From the NCBI GenBank assembly GCA_017445585.1, contig JAFSTX010000056.1:1-64000 (forward strand): a DNA stretch of 64,000 bases. Direction: 5' to 3'. This DNA comes from Lachnospiraceae bacterium. Its GTDB lineage: Bacteria; Bacillota; Clostridia; Lachnospirales; Lachnospiraceae. A program made the position numbers and the translations under genes. The notes under the pieces were generated by a model. That model was not told where the DNA came from. It saw nothing but the letters and a program-made list of their open reading frames with translations, and did not search any database. Shown piece after piece: positions 27,598 to 36,161 of this stretch. Numbering within the stretch: position 1 is the stretch's first letter; every line of letters begins with the position of its first letter.

Positions 27598-28413
27598 CAT
27601 CACCGCATTCTCAAAAAACCGCGTATAATCCATCGCCCGGTTAGGTTCGCTTCCGAGCGTGTATTTCATTCCGACCATGGCATATTTGGCGCCCGCCATC
27701 GTATTATACGGCATAAGCTCAACTCTGTGCTCTCCCGCGATCCCGGCTATGGCAGTCAGATTCTCCGGTGTATCGGTGATTCCGGGGATCAGCGGCACTC
27801 TGAATACGAACTGCCTGCCGCTCTCTTTCAGCCACCGGATATTCTCCAGTATCGGGGCGTTATCCACACCTGTCCAGGCGCGGTGGGCCTCAGGGTCCGC
27901 GAGCTTTATATCCTGCAGCACATAGTCCATGCGGCCTACTATACGCCTGTAGACCTCAGGAGAGGCATATCCGCAGGTCTGTATGGCCAGATGAAAACCA
28001 CCCAGAAGCTCCGCGCACTCATATACAAACTCCGGCTGCATCAGCGGCTCTCCTCCGGAAAAAGTGATCCCGCCGCCCATCATTTTCAGCATATCCTCAT
28101 ACCCGCGCAGCCTTCCCGCAAGCTGCGCGGCGGTCATTTCCTCTCCAGCTATGGAGAGCGCGCCGCGCTCACAGGCATGCAGGCAGCGCCCGTAGGGCCT
28201 GCACTCCTCATGTCCGCATGGGACAAAGCACCTGCCGCAGTGCACACAGAGATTTTCCTTCCAGAGGAGCTGAGGTTTTGCAGTGAGTCCCTCCGGATTG
28301 TGGCACCATCTGCAGCGAAGCGGACAGCCCTTCACAAAGACCGTGATCCGCGGACCCGGCCCGTCGTGGACGGTGAGCTCCTTAATATCGAATATGATCC
28401 CTTTTTCCGACAT
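27592..28413 (-). CDS. Glycyl-radical enzyme activase (radical SAM, PflA family)
   Basis: The 273-aa protein has the radical SAM motif KGCPLRCRWCHNPEG (CxxxCxxC) near residues 30-37. A ferredoxin-like insertion follows with two cysteine clusters (CVHCGRCFVPC and CRPYGRCLHAC), typical of activases for glycyl-radical enzymes other than classical PFL. GGGITFSGGEP is the SAM-binding stretch. It would abstract hydrogen from the glycine of the enzyme encoded 36 bp upstream on the same strand. The gene ends inside the last codons of the convergent LacI gene, with no terminator between them. Confidence 0.93.
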   Translation of the reverse strand: MSEKGIIFDIKELTVHDGPGPRITVFVKGCPLRCRWCHNPEGLTAKPQLLWKENLCVHCGRCFVPCGHEECRPYGRCLHACERGALSIAGEEMTAAQLAGRLRGYEDMLKMMGGGITFSGGEPLMQPEFVYECAELLGGFHLAIQTCGYASPEVYRRIVGRMDYVLQDIKLADPEAHRAWTGVDNAPILENIRWLKESGRQFVFRVPLIPGITDTPENLTAIAGIAGEHRVELMPYNTMAGAKYAMVGMKYTLGSEPNRAMDYTRFFENAVML

Positions 28414-28449
28414 GGTCCTTTTCCCGCGGGTCCGCTTTCCGGGCCCGGA

Positions 28450-30441
28450 CTATACCACGTACTGCTGACGGGCGAGGACGTGGTCCTGATAAGCCCGGTC
28501 CAGTTCCACGAAATAAGCGCTCCAGCCCCATATGCGCACCACCAGCTGACGGTGCTCCTCAGGGTGGATCTGCGCGTCGCGCAGCAGCTCGCTGTTCACC
28601 GCGTTAAGCTGCATCTGATGGCCGCCCATATCTATAAAAGCCTTGACCAGCGCGGCGACCTTGCTGACGCTGTCCGGATCGCGGAACATCGACGCTGCGA
28701 ACTCCATCGTGAGCGGTCCGCCGTTTATACTGTCGGTAAAATCAGGTTTCGTAAACGATCTGACGACCGAAAGCGGTCCGTTTATCCTGGCGAAAAGGCT
28801 GGCCGAGAAATTCGTGCCGAAAGGCTCTCCCGCTCTCCTGCCGTCGGGCGAGGCGCCTATCTGGTCGGCGTGCCAGAGATAATACATGGCCGTGCCCGTG
28901 CCTGCGCGGTAGATCCCACCGCGGCAGTTTTTTCTCCCTTTCAGACTCGCGGCAAAACTGCCGAGCAGATCCACACCGAGTCCGTCCGGCAGATCCTCGT
29001 TATTACCCATCTTCGGAGCTTCGTTCCGAAGGAGGGGCAGGAGCTCGGCGTGCTCGGCAAAGTCGGAGTCTACGGCCTCGATCAGAGTCTTCGCGTCAAA
29101 ACGCTTCTCATCATATACGTATTTGCTTATGACCGCCAGAGAATCCGCCGCGGTGGCTATGCCCGTACCGTGTATGCCGAAATTGTTGTATTTTGCGCCG
29201 TCGTATACTCCGCCGTCGATCATGATATTCATCAGGGGCGAGGGGACGAACCAGAGATCTCGGATGCCGCCGCAGATCTCATCGCACTCGCGGCCGATCT
29301 CTTCGCGGATGCAGTCCATAAACGCCTCAAAGGTATCACAGGATTCAAGATCCCTGTGGAGACAGACGTCGACCACTTTGGGGAAAGAGAGCGCCGCTAT
29401 ATTCGCCACGTCCGCTCCGACCTTCGGTATGATGAATTCCCAGCAGGCCGCAACTACGTAATCACAGGCGTCTTTGTGCTCATAGCCGAGCTTTTCCAGG
29501 CCCTTTATCACCACGTCGTCATTGGAATACTGCGGAAAGCCCAGGCCCGCCTTCGTCAGCTCGCTTCCCAGTTCGTATATACGGAGCGGAGTGTTTTTGT
29601 CCACGCGCAGATTGATCTTAGGATCGATCATCATCAGATGGCGGCTTGCCTCGAGACAGAGTTCGGAGAGCAGATTGAAGACGGGACGGCCGTTCTCGTC
29701 GATGCCGCCCAGGACCATGCTCTGGCCGTTGTCTCCCTGCTGAACTCCGGGATACAGATCGCTGTCCTTGTTGAAGCTCAGGAAGAAATCCTCCAGGAGC
29801 TCGAGCGCGCTTTCGCGTGTATACAGGCCGCGGTCCATATCTGCCTTCAGGTACGGGTACATGTATTTGTCGAATCTGCCCGTAGTGACGTGATAGTCGC
29901 CCTCAAGCCAGAGGCTGTAGTGGATGATGCGGAAGCTCTGCAGCGCCTCGCGGAAATTCGTCGCTCCGTACGCCGGCACGCGCGCGAGCACCTGCGCGAT
30001 ATCCTCACGGCCCTCTTCCATAGCCTTCCTGCGGTAGCGCTCCGTCAGATCCAGCATGGCGTCGATGATACGTACTCCGTATTCATCCGCCTTTTCGCGC
30101 TCCGCAAGCAGTCCTCCCGCGATCACGCGCTCATAGTTCGGGGAAAGATTGGACATGTATCCGAGTTCATGGATGAAGTGATGCTTTTTTATCTCGTCCC
30201 ACTCGTCCTGCGTGAAGCAGTCGGGGAGCTTTTTTACGGTGCGCATGAAGCAGATCTGCTCCTCCGGCAGCAGGACCGGTTCCTCGAGAGAGGCCGCCAG
30301 CTCAAAACGCCTCGTCATGCGTTCCTTTGCGGGAAGCTGTTCCTTTGCAAAACGCTCCGCCAGATCGGTATACCCGGTGCAGTCCCTTCTGAATGCGTGA
30401 TGCTTTTTGTTTACTATATAATCTTTAAGCCGGCTGTTCAT
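28450..30441 (-). CDS. Glycyl-radical enzyme of the pyruvate formate-lyase-like family, substrate unknown
   Basis: The 663-aa protein is shorter than classical PFL (about 750-760 aa). The thiyl-radical cysteine is Cys333 in VVAACWEFIIP, followed by Glu335 in the CxE arrangement of the dehydratase/decarboxylase/lyase type, not the adjacent cysteine pair of PFL. The glycyl radical site near the C terminus is VRIWGWSAYFVELD with Gly639, where Trp replaces the usual Tyr after glycine. A GGAGG lies 8 nt before the ATG. It forms an operon with its activase and is divergent from an AraC regulator. The substrate cannot be inferred from this sequence alone. Confidence 0.88.
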   Translation of the reverse strand: MNSRLKDYIVNKKHHAFRRDCTGYTDLAERFAKEQLPAKERMTRRFELAASLEEPVLLPEEQICFMRTVKKLPDCFTQDEWDEIKKHHFIHELGYMSNLSPNYERVIAGGLLAEREKADEYGVRIIDAMLDLTERYRRKAMEEGREDIAQVLARVPAYGATNFREALQSFRIIHYSLWLEGDYHVTTGRFDKYMYPYLKADMDRGLYTRESALELLEDFFLSFNKDSDLYPGVQQGDNGQSMVLGGIDENGRPVFNLLSELCLEASRHLMMIDPKINLRVDKNTPLRIYELGSELTKAGLGFPQYSNDDVVIKGLEKLGYEHKDACDYVVAACWEFIIPKVGADVANIAALSFPKVVDVCLHRDLESCDTFEAFMDCIREEIGRECDEICGGIRDLWFVPSPLMNIMIDGGVYDGAKYNNFGIHGTGIATAADSLAVISKYVYDEKRFDAKTLIEAVDSDFAEHAELLPLLRNEAPKMGNNEDLPDGLGVDLLGSFAASLKGRKNCRGGIYRAGTGTAMYYLWHADQIGASPDGRRAGEPFGTNFSASLFARINGPLSVVRSFTKPDFTDSINGGPLTMEFAASMFRDPDSVSKVAALVKAFIDMGGHQMQLNAVNSELLRDAQIHPEEHRQLVVRIWGWSAYFVELDRAYQDHVLARQQYVV

Positions 30442-30516
30442 GATTAAACCTCCTCATTTTTCCTTCCGCACGGACTTCTCCGCATACCGGCAGACATATC
30501 TCTGCCTTGCAGCGAT

Positions 30517-30538
30517 TTATCTTCTTATATTAAGATAA
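30517..30538. repeat. Inverted repeat in the GRE/AraC divergent control region
   Basis: TTATCTT (30517-30523) is mirrored by AAGATAA (30532-30538) across 8 bp, next to the minus-strand -10 box. A third TTATCTT occurs at 30594-30600. These are candidate AraC-regulator binding sites. Confidence 0.4.
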
Positions 30539-30564
30539 TAGTTTGTCAGGCCTTGACCTTACAA
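30535..30564 (-). promoter_or_regulatory. Predicted promoter of the glycyl-radical enzyme operon
   Basis: On the minus strand TTGTAA (30564-30559), an 18-bp spacer and TATTAT (30540-30535). It overlaps the divergent promoter for the AraC gene. Confidence 0.45.
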
Positions 30565-30581
30565 GAAAATAGTTGTATTTT
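30553..30581 (+). promoter_or_regulatory. Predicted promoter of the AraC-family regulator
   Basis: TTGACC at 30553-30558, a 17-bp spacer and TATTTT at 30576-30581, giving a start near 30588 and a short leader to the ATG at 30617. Confidence 0.45.
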
Positions 30582-30616
30582 TATAGACAAAAGTTATCTT
30601 TTATCGGAGCATACCA

Positions 30617-31399
30617 ATGATCATATATCAGGAGCACAATTCACTCGGAAATCACAACTACAACGCTTTTTTCTATGAGAACTGCGAGTGGTTTTATCAT
30701 TTCCACAAGAACTATGAGCTGGTCTGTGTGGAAGAAGGCGAAGTGATGCTGACTCTGTCAGGCAGCAACTTCACAATGAAAAAGGGGGATTATGCCATAA
30801 TCTTTCCGAATGAGTTTCATTCATACCATACTCCCGAATCATCATATGTATGGATCGGGGTGTTTTCGGCAGATTATGTCGGTGAGTTTGACCGCGCAAT
30901 GAAGACGCGGCGTACCAAAGATCCTGTTTTCAGGTGTTCCGGTGCAGCGGATAACTACCTGCATCAGATACTGATAACCGACAGGACTCCCGACATTTTT
31001 GTGATGAAGTCAGCGCTCTACGCCGCCTGCGGTGAGTTTCTGAAGACTGCCATTCTCTATGACGCGAAAAACGAAAACAACCTTGCACATGAAATCATCT
31101 CATATATGGAGGAAAACTTCCGCAGCGACATCTCCCTGCAGGAGATCGCCGAACTCTACGGTTATGAATATCACTATCTCAGCCGGCAGTTTCACAGACT
31201 CTTCCATATCAACTTCAAAAGATTTCTGAGTATTTACCGTGCCGACTATGCCCGTGACCTCCTGATCCACAGCGATGCCGATATAACGGAGATCGCGCAC
31301 CTCTCCGGCTTCCAGAGCATACGGACCTTTAACCGTGTCTTTCTGGAACAGACCGGTATGACGCCTTCAGAATACAGAGAAAGAGCTGCACAGGTCTGA
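30617..31399 (+). CDS. AraC-family transcriptional regulator
   Basis: The 260-aa protein has an N-terminal cupin-like sensor (residues about 20-100: FHKNYELVCVEEGEVMLTL, MKKGDYAIIFPNEFHSY). The C-terminal double helix-turn-helix spans about 165-258 (ISLQEIAELYGYEYHYLSRQ and ITEIAHLSGFQSIRTFNRVF). GGAG lies 8 nt before the ATG. Divergent placement from the glycyl-radical enzyme gene, with overlapping promoters, makes that operon its likely target. The effector is unknown. The last codons are part of the terminator hairpin. Confidence 0.92.
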   Translation: MIIYQEHNSLGNHNYNAFFYENCEWFYHFHKNYELVCVEEGEVMLTLSGSNFTMKKGDYAIIFPNEFHSYHTPESSYVWIGVFSADYVGEFDRAMKTRRTKDPVFRCSGAADNYLHQILITDRTPDIFVMKSALYAACGEFLKTAILYDAKNENNLAHEIISYMEENFRSDISLQEIAELYGYEYHYLSRQFHRLFHINFKRFLSIYRADYARDLLIHSDADITEIAHLSGFQSIRTFNRVFLEQTGMTPSEYRERAAQV

Positions 31400-31421
31400 C
31401 ACTGTGCAGCTCTTCATTTTT
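31381..31421. terminator. Terminator between convergent araC-type and etfA genes, overlapping coding sequence
   Basis: Bases 31381-31393 (AAGAGCTGCACAG) pair perfectly with 31402-31414 over 13 bp with an 8-nt loop, followed by CATTTTT. The left arm and loop contain the last codons and stop of the AraC-family gene. On the minus strand the stem is followed by CTCTTTCTC, so it may also stop etfA transcripts. Confidence 0.75.
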
Positions 31422-31445
31422 CCGATGTATCGCAGTACAAAAAGC

Positions 31446-32567
31446 TTACTTTGCGGCCTTGGCCTTGCGGATCTCCTCGATGAGGAGCGGGACGTACTTG
31501 AAGAGGTCGCCCACTATGCCGTAGTCCGCGCCTTCAAAGATCGGCGCACCCTCATTCTTGTTGACCGCGATCACACACTCGGAATCCTGCATACCGGCCT
31601 TGTGCTGAATAGCGCCGGAGATGCCCAGAGCGATGTACACCTTGGGATGGACCGTCTTACCGGTCTGTCCGACCTGATGATCTGCAGAGAGCCAGCCGGC
31701 GTCGGTGACGGCACGCGAAGCGCCGACCACGCCGCCAAGCTCCTGTGCCAGCTCCTGTGCCAGCGCGATGCCGCGCTCAACATCGGAGGCAATACCGCGT
31801 CCCACGGAAACTATATAGTCAGCGCCGATCAGATCGACCAGCTTCCTCGCGGCCTTCACCACTTCCACGACCTCGGTCCTGATATCGTCCCTGTTCAGGG
31901 AGAACCCGGGATGAAGCACCTCGATGCCGTCCGCACCCGCCTGATCAAAAGGTCTCCGCGCCATAACACCGGGGCGGACAGAGGCCATAGCCGGGCGGAA
32001 TCTGGGGCAGACGATAGTTGCCATCAGGTGGCCTCCGAATGCGGGGCGCGTCATCTTGAGCGTAGTATTGACGTCGAACTGTCTGGACTCGAAGTTCATG
32101 CCGTCCACGTCCAGAGAAGAACCCGAACGCAGGAAATCCAGATAGCCCTGCAGATCTATATCCAGATGAGTGCAGTCGGCGCACAGTCCGGTGTGAAGCC
32201 TGGCCGCGCAGCGCGGAGCCAGATCACGGCCGATATTGGAAGCTCCAAAGAGCATCACCTCGGGCCTGAATTCCTCGACCGCGTCGCAGATGACCTTGGT
32301 ATAAGCATCAGTGGTATAAGTTCCAAGCAGGGGACTGTTGTAGACATAGACCTTGTCGGCACCGTATCCGCCAATCTCGGCAGCGATACCGTCCACGTCA
32401 TCGCCAAGCAGAATGCCCGCCAGCTCGCAGCCCAGCTCGTCGGCCAGCTTTCTGCCCTCGGAGATGAGTTCAAAAGTAGTAGGCATCATTCTGCCTTCTC
32501 TCTGCTCGCAGAAGACCCATACGTTCCTGAAAGATGCAATATCTTCGCTGTTATAATTTACTGCCAT
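31446..32567 (-). CDS. etfA: Electron transfer flavoprotein alpha subunit
   Basis: The start at 32567 is fixed by GGAGGAG about 7 nt upstream, giving 373 aa. The N-terminal half has the adenine-nucleotide-hydrolase-like fold, and the C-terminal FAD domain is marked by VVGASRAVTDAGWLSADHQV, GQTGKTVHPKVYIALGISGA and NKNEGAPIFEGADYGIVGDL. It pairs with EtfB (13-bp gap) to carry electrons to or from the acyl-CoA dehydrogenase encoded upstream. Unlike the EtfA-type CarE of Acetobacterium, no N-terminal iron-sulfur ferredoxin domain is present. It is the last gene of the eight-gene run. Confidence 0.96.
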   Translation of the reverse strand: MAVNYNSEDIASFRNVWVFCEQREGRMMPTTFELISEGRKLADELGCELAGILLGDDVDGIAAEIGGYGADKVYVYNSPLLGTYTTDAYTKVICDAVEEFRPEVMLFGASNIGRDLAPRCAARLHTGLCADCTHLDIDLQGYLDFLRSGSSLDVDGMNFESRQFDVNTTLKMTRPAFGGHLMATIVCPRFRPAMASVRPGVMARRPFDQAGADGIEVLHPGFSLNRDDIRTEVVEVVKAARKLVDLIGADYIVSVGRGIASDVERGIALAQELAQELGGVVGASRAVTDAGWLSADHQVGQTGKTVHPKVYIALGISGAIQHKAGMQDSECVIAVNKNEGAPIFEGADYGIVGDLFKYVPLLIEEIRKAKAAK

Positions 32568-32580
32568 ATCAGTCTCCTCC

Positions 32581-33384
32581 TTATATGACGTGCTTCTCAG
32601 AAAAAATCCGCGCAAGTTCGGCTGCCGCCTCCCTGCCGTCTCCCGCAAGCATGACGCCCGCACCCTTCTGAGGCGGTGTAAAAGACTTGTACACATTTGT
32701 AGGCGAGCCCTTGAGGCCGATGGTAGAAGGATCAATCAGCGGATGATCCTTGAGGGTCTCATAATCATACACGGTAAGAGGCTTGTCCCAGCACTCCTCG
32801 GTGCCGAGGACCGTCATATATCTGGGATTGTTGAGTTCCTTGATGCACGTGATCAGACAGGGGGTCTGTACCCTGATGGTCATATAGCCATCCTCAAGCA
32901 TGCGCCTCACAGTGAGACGGCCGGGCTCATCCATGGTGATCTCACCTGCGTATGAAACCTGTGGCAGGCCCAGCTTCTCGGCGATCTGAGGCCCGACCTG
33001 AGCGGTGTCGCCGTCGATGGCCTGACGGCCCGAGATGATTATATCTTCCGAATCAAGTCCGTAATGATCTATAGCTGCGGCGATAGTCTGAGAGGTAGCG
33101 TAGGTATCAGAGCCGCCGAACTCTCTGGCAGAGATCAGGACGGCCTCATCCGCTCCCATCGCGAGCACTTCTCTGAGCATAGTCTTTGCCATGGGCGGTC
33201 CCATGGAGATGGCAACTACCTTGCAGCCGTATTTTTCCTTGAGGGTCAGAGCGGCCTCGACTGCGTTCATATCGTCGGGATTGGTGATGGCCGCCATAGA
33301 TGCGCGGTTCAGGGTGCCATCAGGATTAACGGCTACCTTGCCGGTAGTATCGGGAACCTGTTTTACGGTAACAAATATCTTCAT
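32581..33384 (-). CDS. etfB: Electron transfer flavoprotein beta subunit
   Basis: The 267-aa protein starts MKIFVTVKQVPDTTGKV and carries GRQAIDGDTAQVGPQIAEKL, the EtfB signature region. This version is common in anaerobe Etf complexes that work with butyryl-CoA-type dehydrogenases, some of which bifurcate electrons between an acyl-CoA and ferredoxin. GGGAGG lies 7 nt before the ATG, and the gap to the dehydrogenase stop is 13 bp. Bifurcation cannot be proven by reading. Confidence 0.96.
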   Translation of the reverse strand: MKIFVTVKQVPDTTGKVAVNPDGTLNRASMAAITNPDDMNAVEAALTLKEKYGCKVVAISMGPPMAKTMLREVLAMGADEAVLISAREFGGSDTYATSQTIAAAIDHYGLDSEDIIISGRQAIDGDTAQVGPQIAEKLGLPQVSYAGEITMDEPGRLTVRRMLEDGYMTIRVQTPCLITCIKELNNPRYMTVLGTEECWDKPLTVYDYETLKDHPLIDPSTIGLKGSPTNVYKSFTPPQKGAGVMLAGDGREAAAELARIFSEKHVI

Positions 33385-33397
33385 GTTTACGCCTCCC

Positions 33398-34540
33398 TTA
33401 ACCCTTCAGAAGGTTGCCTGCGATGACTACCTGCTGGATCTGGCTGGTGCCTTCGTATATAGGAATGACTCTGGCGTCGCGGTACAGCCGCTCGACCTTG
33501 TAGTCTCTGATGTAGCCGTATCCTCCGTGGATCTGCACCGCCTTGTAGGCGCAGCGGTTCGCGGCCTCCGCGGCAAAATACTTCGCTATGGAGCAGGCCA
33601 TGGTCGCGTCCTTGCCGGCTTCCTTGAGCTCTGCGGCTGCGTAGACCAGTTCTCTGGCGGCGGCCACATCGGCGGCCATATCAGCCAGCATAAAGCTGAT
33701 GCCCTGGAAACTGGCGATGGGCTGTCCGAACTGCCTGCGCTCTTTGGCGTACTTAGTGGCCTGCTCGAGGCAGTCCTGAGCCACGCCGACGGCCTGAGCT
33801 GCCATGCCGAGCCTGCCGCCGTCCAGTGTCATCATCGCGTACTTAAAGCCCTTGTGAAGCGGGCCGAGCAGACGGTTCCCGGGAACGCGCACGTCCTCCA
33901 GAACTATGTCGGAGGTGGGGTAGCCGTTGATACCCATTTTCTTTTCGTCAGCGCCGAGCGACACTCCGGGAGCGTCCATATCAATGATAAACATGGAGAT
34001 ACCTCTGGACCCTTTGGCTGTGGGATCGGTCTTGGCAAAAACCACCGCCCAGTCAGCGACGGGCGCGCCCGAGCAGAAGGTCTTGCGGCCGTTCAGGATA
34101 AAATCGTCCCCGTCGGCCACCGCGGTCGTATCGGTGCGGCTCGCGTCGGATCCTGCACCGGGCTCGGTCAGGGCAAAGACCATGATCTTTTCTCCGCTCG
34201 CCACCCTGGGCAGAAAGTACTGCTTCTGCTCCTCGGTTCCGGCCAGCAGCACGGGGCCGCCGCCAAGCGAATTGGAAGTGTTGGCATAAATGGAAAGCGC
34301 AGCGTCCACTCTCGCGAACTCCTCCACCATCAACGCATAGCTCAGGTAATCGCAGCCGCTGCCTCCGTATTCCCTGGGGATGTGAACTCCCATAAAGCCG
34401 TACCTGGACATCAGACGGTGCATATTCCAGTTAAACTCACCGGTCTCATCCAGCTCATCCTGGATCTCCCTGGTGAATTCGGTCTCTGCAAACTCGCGGA
34501 ACAGCTTGCGCTGCATCTCATGTTTTGCATCCAGAATCAT
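33398..34540 (-). CDS. Acyl-CoA dehydrogenase / enoyl-CoA reductase
   Basis: The 380-aa flavoprotein shows FALTEPGAGSDASRTDTTA (FAD and substrate loop), RRQFGQPIASFQGISFMLAD and QIHGGYGYIRDYKVERLYRD. Catalytic Glu363 lies in IPIYEGTSQIQ. Length and motifs fit the short-chain/butyryl-CoA dehydrogenase family, which also includes caffeyl-CoA reductase CarC, acryloyl-CoA reductase and crotonobetainyl-CoA reductase. Physically linked etfB and etfA downstream and CoA-activation genes upstream suggest reduction of an alpha,beta-unsaturated acyl-CoA. The acyl group is not predictable from this view. Confidence 0.95.
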   Translation of the reverse strand: MILDAKHEMQRKLFREFAETEFTREIQDELDETGEFNWNMHRLMSRYGFMGVHIPREYGGSGCDYLSYALMVEEFARVDAALSIYANTSNSLGGGPVLLAGTEEQKQYFLPRVASGEKIMVFALTEPGAGSDASRTDTTAVADGDDFILNGRKTFCSGAPVADWAVVFAKTDPTAKGSRGISMFIIDMDAPGVSLGADEKKMGINGYPTSDIVLEDVRVPGNRLLGPLHKGFKYAMMTLDGGRLGMAAQAVGVAQDCLEQATKYAKERRQFGQPIASFQGISFMLADMAADVAAARELVYAAAELKEAGKDATMACSIAKYFAAEAANRCAYKAVQIHGGYGYIRDYKVERLYRDARVIPIYEGTSQIQQVVIAGNLLKG

Positions 34541-34613
34541 ATAGGTTCCTCCATTCTAAAACTATCCATTAATCCCTGTCGGAATAAAACGATCAAAATC
34601 AGCTTACAGCGAT

Positions 34614-36161
34614 CTATTGCTCCAATCCCAGCATGGATAAAGCGATCTCTTTCAGCTTCGAGGTGATGACCTTGCCTGTGGACGTGACAGGAAAGCCCTC
34701 TATTATCAGGATGTATCTGGGAATCTTGAAATCAGCCAGATGTTCCTTCATGTAATCCCTAAGCTCCACCTCGGAAACACCGCCCTCCGCCATCTCCAGG
34801 CACAGGCACAGTTCCTCGCCGTAGTGCGGATCCGGCACGCCGACGGTCTTGACATACCTGAAGCGCCGGTCACCGAAGAAAAGCGCGTCTATCTCAGCCG
34901 GGCTGATATTTTCTCCGCCGCGGATCACAAGTTCCTTTTTGCGTCCGGTCAGATGAAAATTGCCGGCCTCGTCAAAATAGCCCATATCGCCGGTGTGGAG
35001 CCAGCCTTCCTCATCTATGGCCTCAGCCGTCGGGCCGGGACACCTGTAGTACTCCTTCATCACGTTATAACCGCGGATGCACAGCTCGCCGTCCACCGTG
35101 CGGCCCTCGATATGGCTCATCAGGTGTCCGACCGTGGTGGCGCGCACCTCGAGCGGATCGTCCATGCAGGCGGTCGTGATGCCGGCAGTCGCCTCGGTCT
35201 GCCCCAAGCTCGAAAGCAGCGTAAAGCCGAACCGTTTCTCTATCTCTTTGAAAAACTCAGGCGGATAGGAGCTGCCGCCGATAAACCCCGTGCGGAGTGA
35301 AGACAAATCCCACTGTTCAAAATCCGAGCGGCTCAGCATCGCGTGGAAAAGCGCCCCCACTGAGCTCAGCACCGTGCACCTGCGCTCGCTCACCGCACGC
35401 AGCAGCTCACCGGTGCGTCTGGTATCGGGCAGATAAAGGCACGCTCCGACCGCGCACGATGAGAGCACATTTACGCTCATGCAGAAGCAATGGAATATCG
35501 GCATTGCAACGCAGAACTTGTCCTCGCAGGTAGCCTGCTGGTCCGAGGCCTGCTGGATACCCGAATTCGCGAAGCTGTAGTGCGTCGTCACGACTGACTT
35601 CGGATTAGAGGACGTGCCGCTTGTAAAAAGGATATAAGCGATATCCTGCGGGTCCACGGCCGCCTCGGCTCCGGCCAGAAGAGGTTCCTCCGCCGGCTCC
35701 GTATCGGACAGCTTGTCAAAGCTGCCCTGCGCGCCGTCCATGCCGATGTACTTTATGCCCAGAGGCAACACGCCAAGCAGCGGCGCGCTGTCAGCAGCAT
35801 AGATCAGAGTCTTGTATCCGTCGCCTATCAGCATGCCCTCAGCATCTGTCCTGACGAGCAGATTTTCGACCTCTGGCGCGATCAGACTCGTGTTGATCAT
35901 GATGACTACTGCGCCTATACGCAGCAGAGCGTACATGGCGATGATCGTCTCCTGGTGAGCCTCGGCCCTGATGGCGATATGAGTGCCTGTTCTGACGCCC
36001 CACTTCATCAGCCGCCTCGCGGCCAGATCCACAGCCTCATCCATCTCTCTGTAGCTCAGGATCCCGCCTCTCTGCTGCAGCGCCGGACGCTCCGGATACC
36101 TGGCAGCGCTCCTGCGCAGCAGTCCCCCTATAGTTATGTTTTCAAGAGGGATCACGCTCAT
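34614..36161 (-). CDS. AMP-forming acyl-CoA synthetase (CoA ligase)
   Basis: The ATG at 36161 overlaps the TGA of the CoA-transferase gene (ATGA), so the start is coupled; the product is 515 aa. The ATP-binding loop is AYILFTSGTSSNPKSVVTTH, and the C-terminal hinge and lysine motifs are FHLTGRKKELVIRGGENISP and VTSTGKVITSKL. The family includes 4-coumarate/caffeyl-CoA ligases, CaiC and medium-chain acyl-CoA synthetases. Together with the CoA-transferase it would prime the cycle: the ligase makes the first acyl-CoA, then CoA is exchanged without further ATP use. This matches the roles of CarB and CarA. Specificity is inferred from context only. Confidence 0.92.
   Translation of the reverse strand: MSVIPLENITIGGLLRRSAARYPERPALQQRGGILSYREMDEAVDLAARRLMKWGVRTGTHIAIRAEAHQETIIAMYALLRIGAVVIMINTSLIAPEVENLLVRTDAEGMLIGDGYKTLIYAADSAPLLGVLPLGIKYIGMDGAQGSFDKLSDTEPAEEPLLAGAEAAVDPQDIAYILFTSGTSSNPKSVVTTHYSFANSGIQQASDQQATCEDKFCVAMPIFHCFCMSVNVLSSCAVGACLYLPDTRRTGELLRAVSERRCTVLSSVGALFHAMLSRSDFEQWDLSSLRTGFIGGSSYPPEFFKEIEKRFGFTLLSSLGQTEATAGITTACMDDPLEVRATTVGHLMSHIEGRTVDGELCIRGYNVMKEYYRCPGPTAEAIDEEGWLHTGDMGYFDEAGNFHLTGRKKELVIRGGENISPAEIDALFFGDRRFRYVKTVGVPDPHYGEELCLCLEMAEGGVSEVELRDYMKEHLADFKIPRYILIIEGFPVTSTGKVITSKLKEIALSMLGLEQ

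Noticed and set aside
27727..30447. 906-codon plus-strand open frame opposite the GRE and activase genes
   Set aside because: It is fully antisense to two genes with intact catalytic motifs, has no ribosome site and its translation is basic and low in recognisable structure; it arises from codon bias at high GC.
33191..34666. 491-codon plus-strand frame opposite etfB and the acyl-CoA dehydrogenase
   Set aside because: Antisense shadow of two strongly recognised flavoprotein genes.
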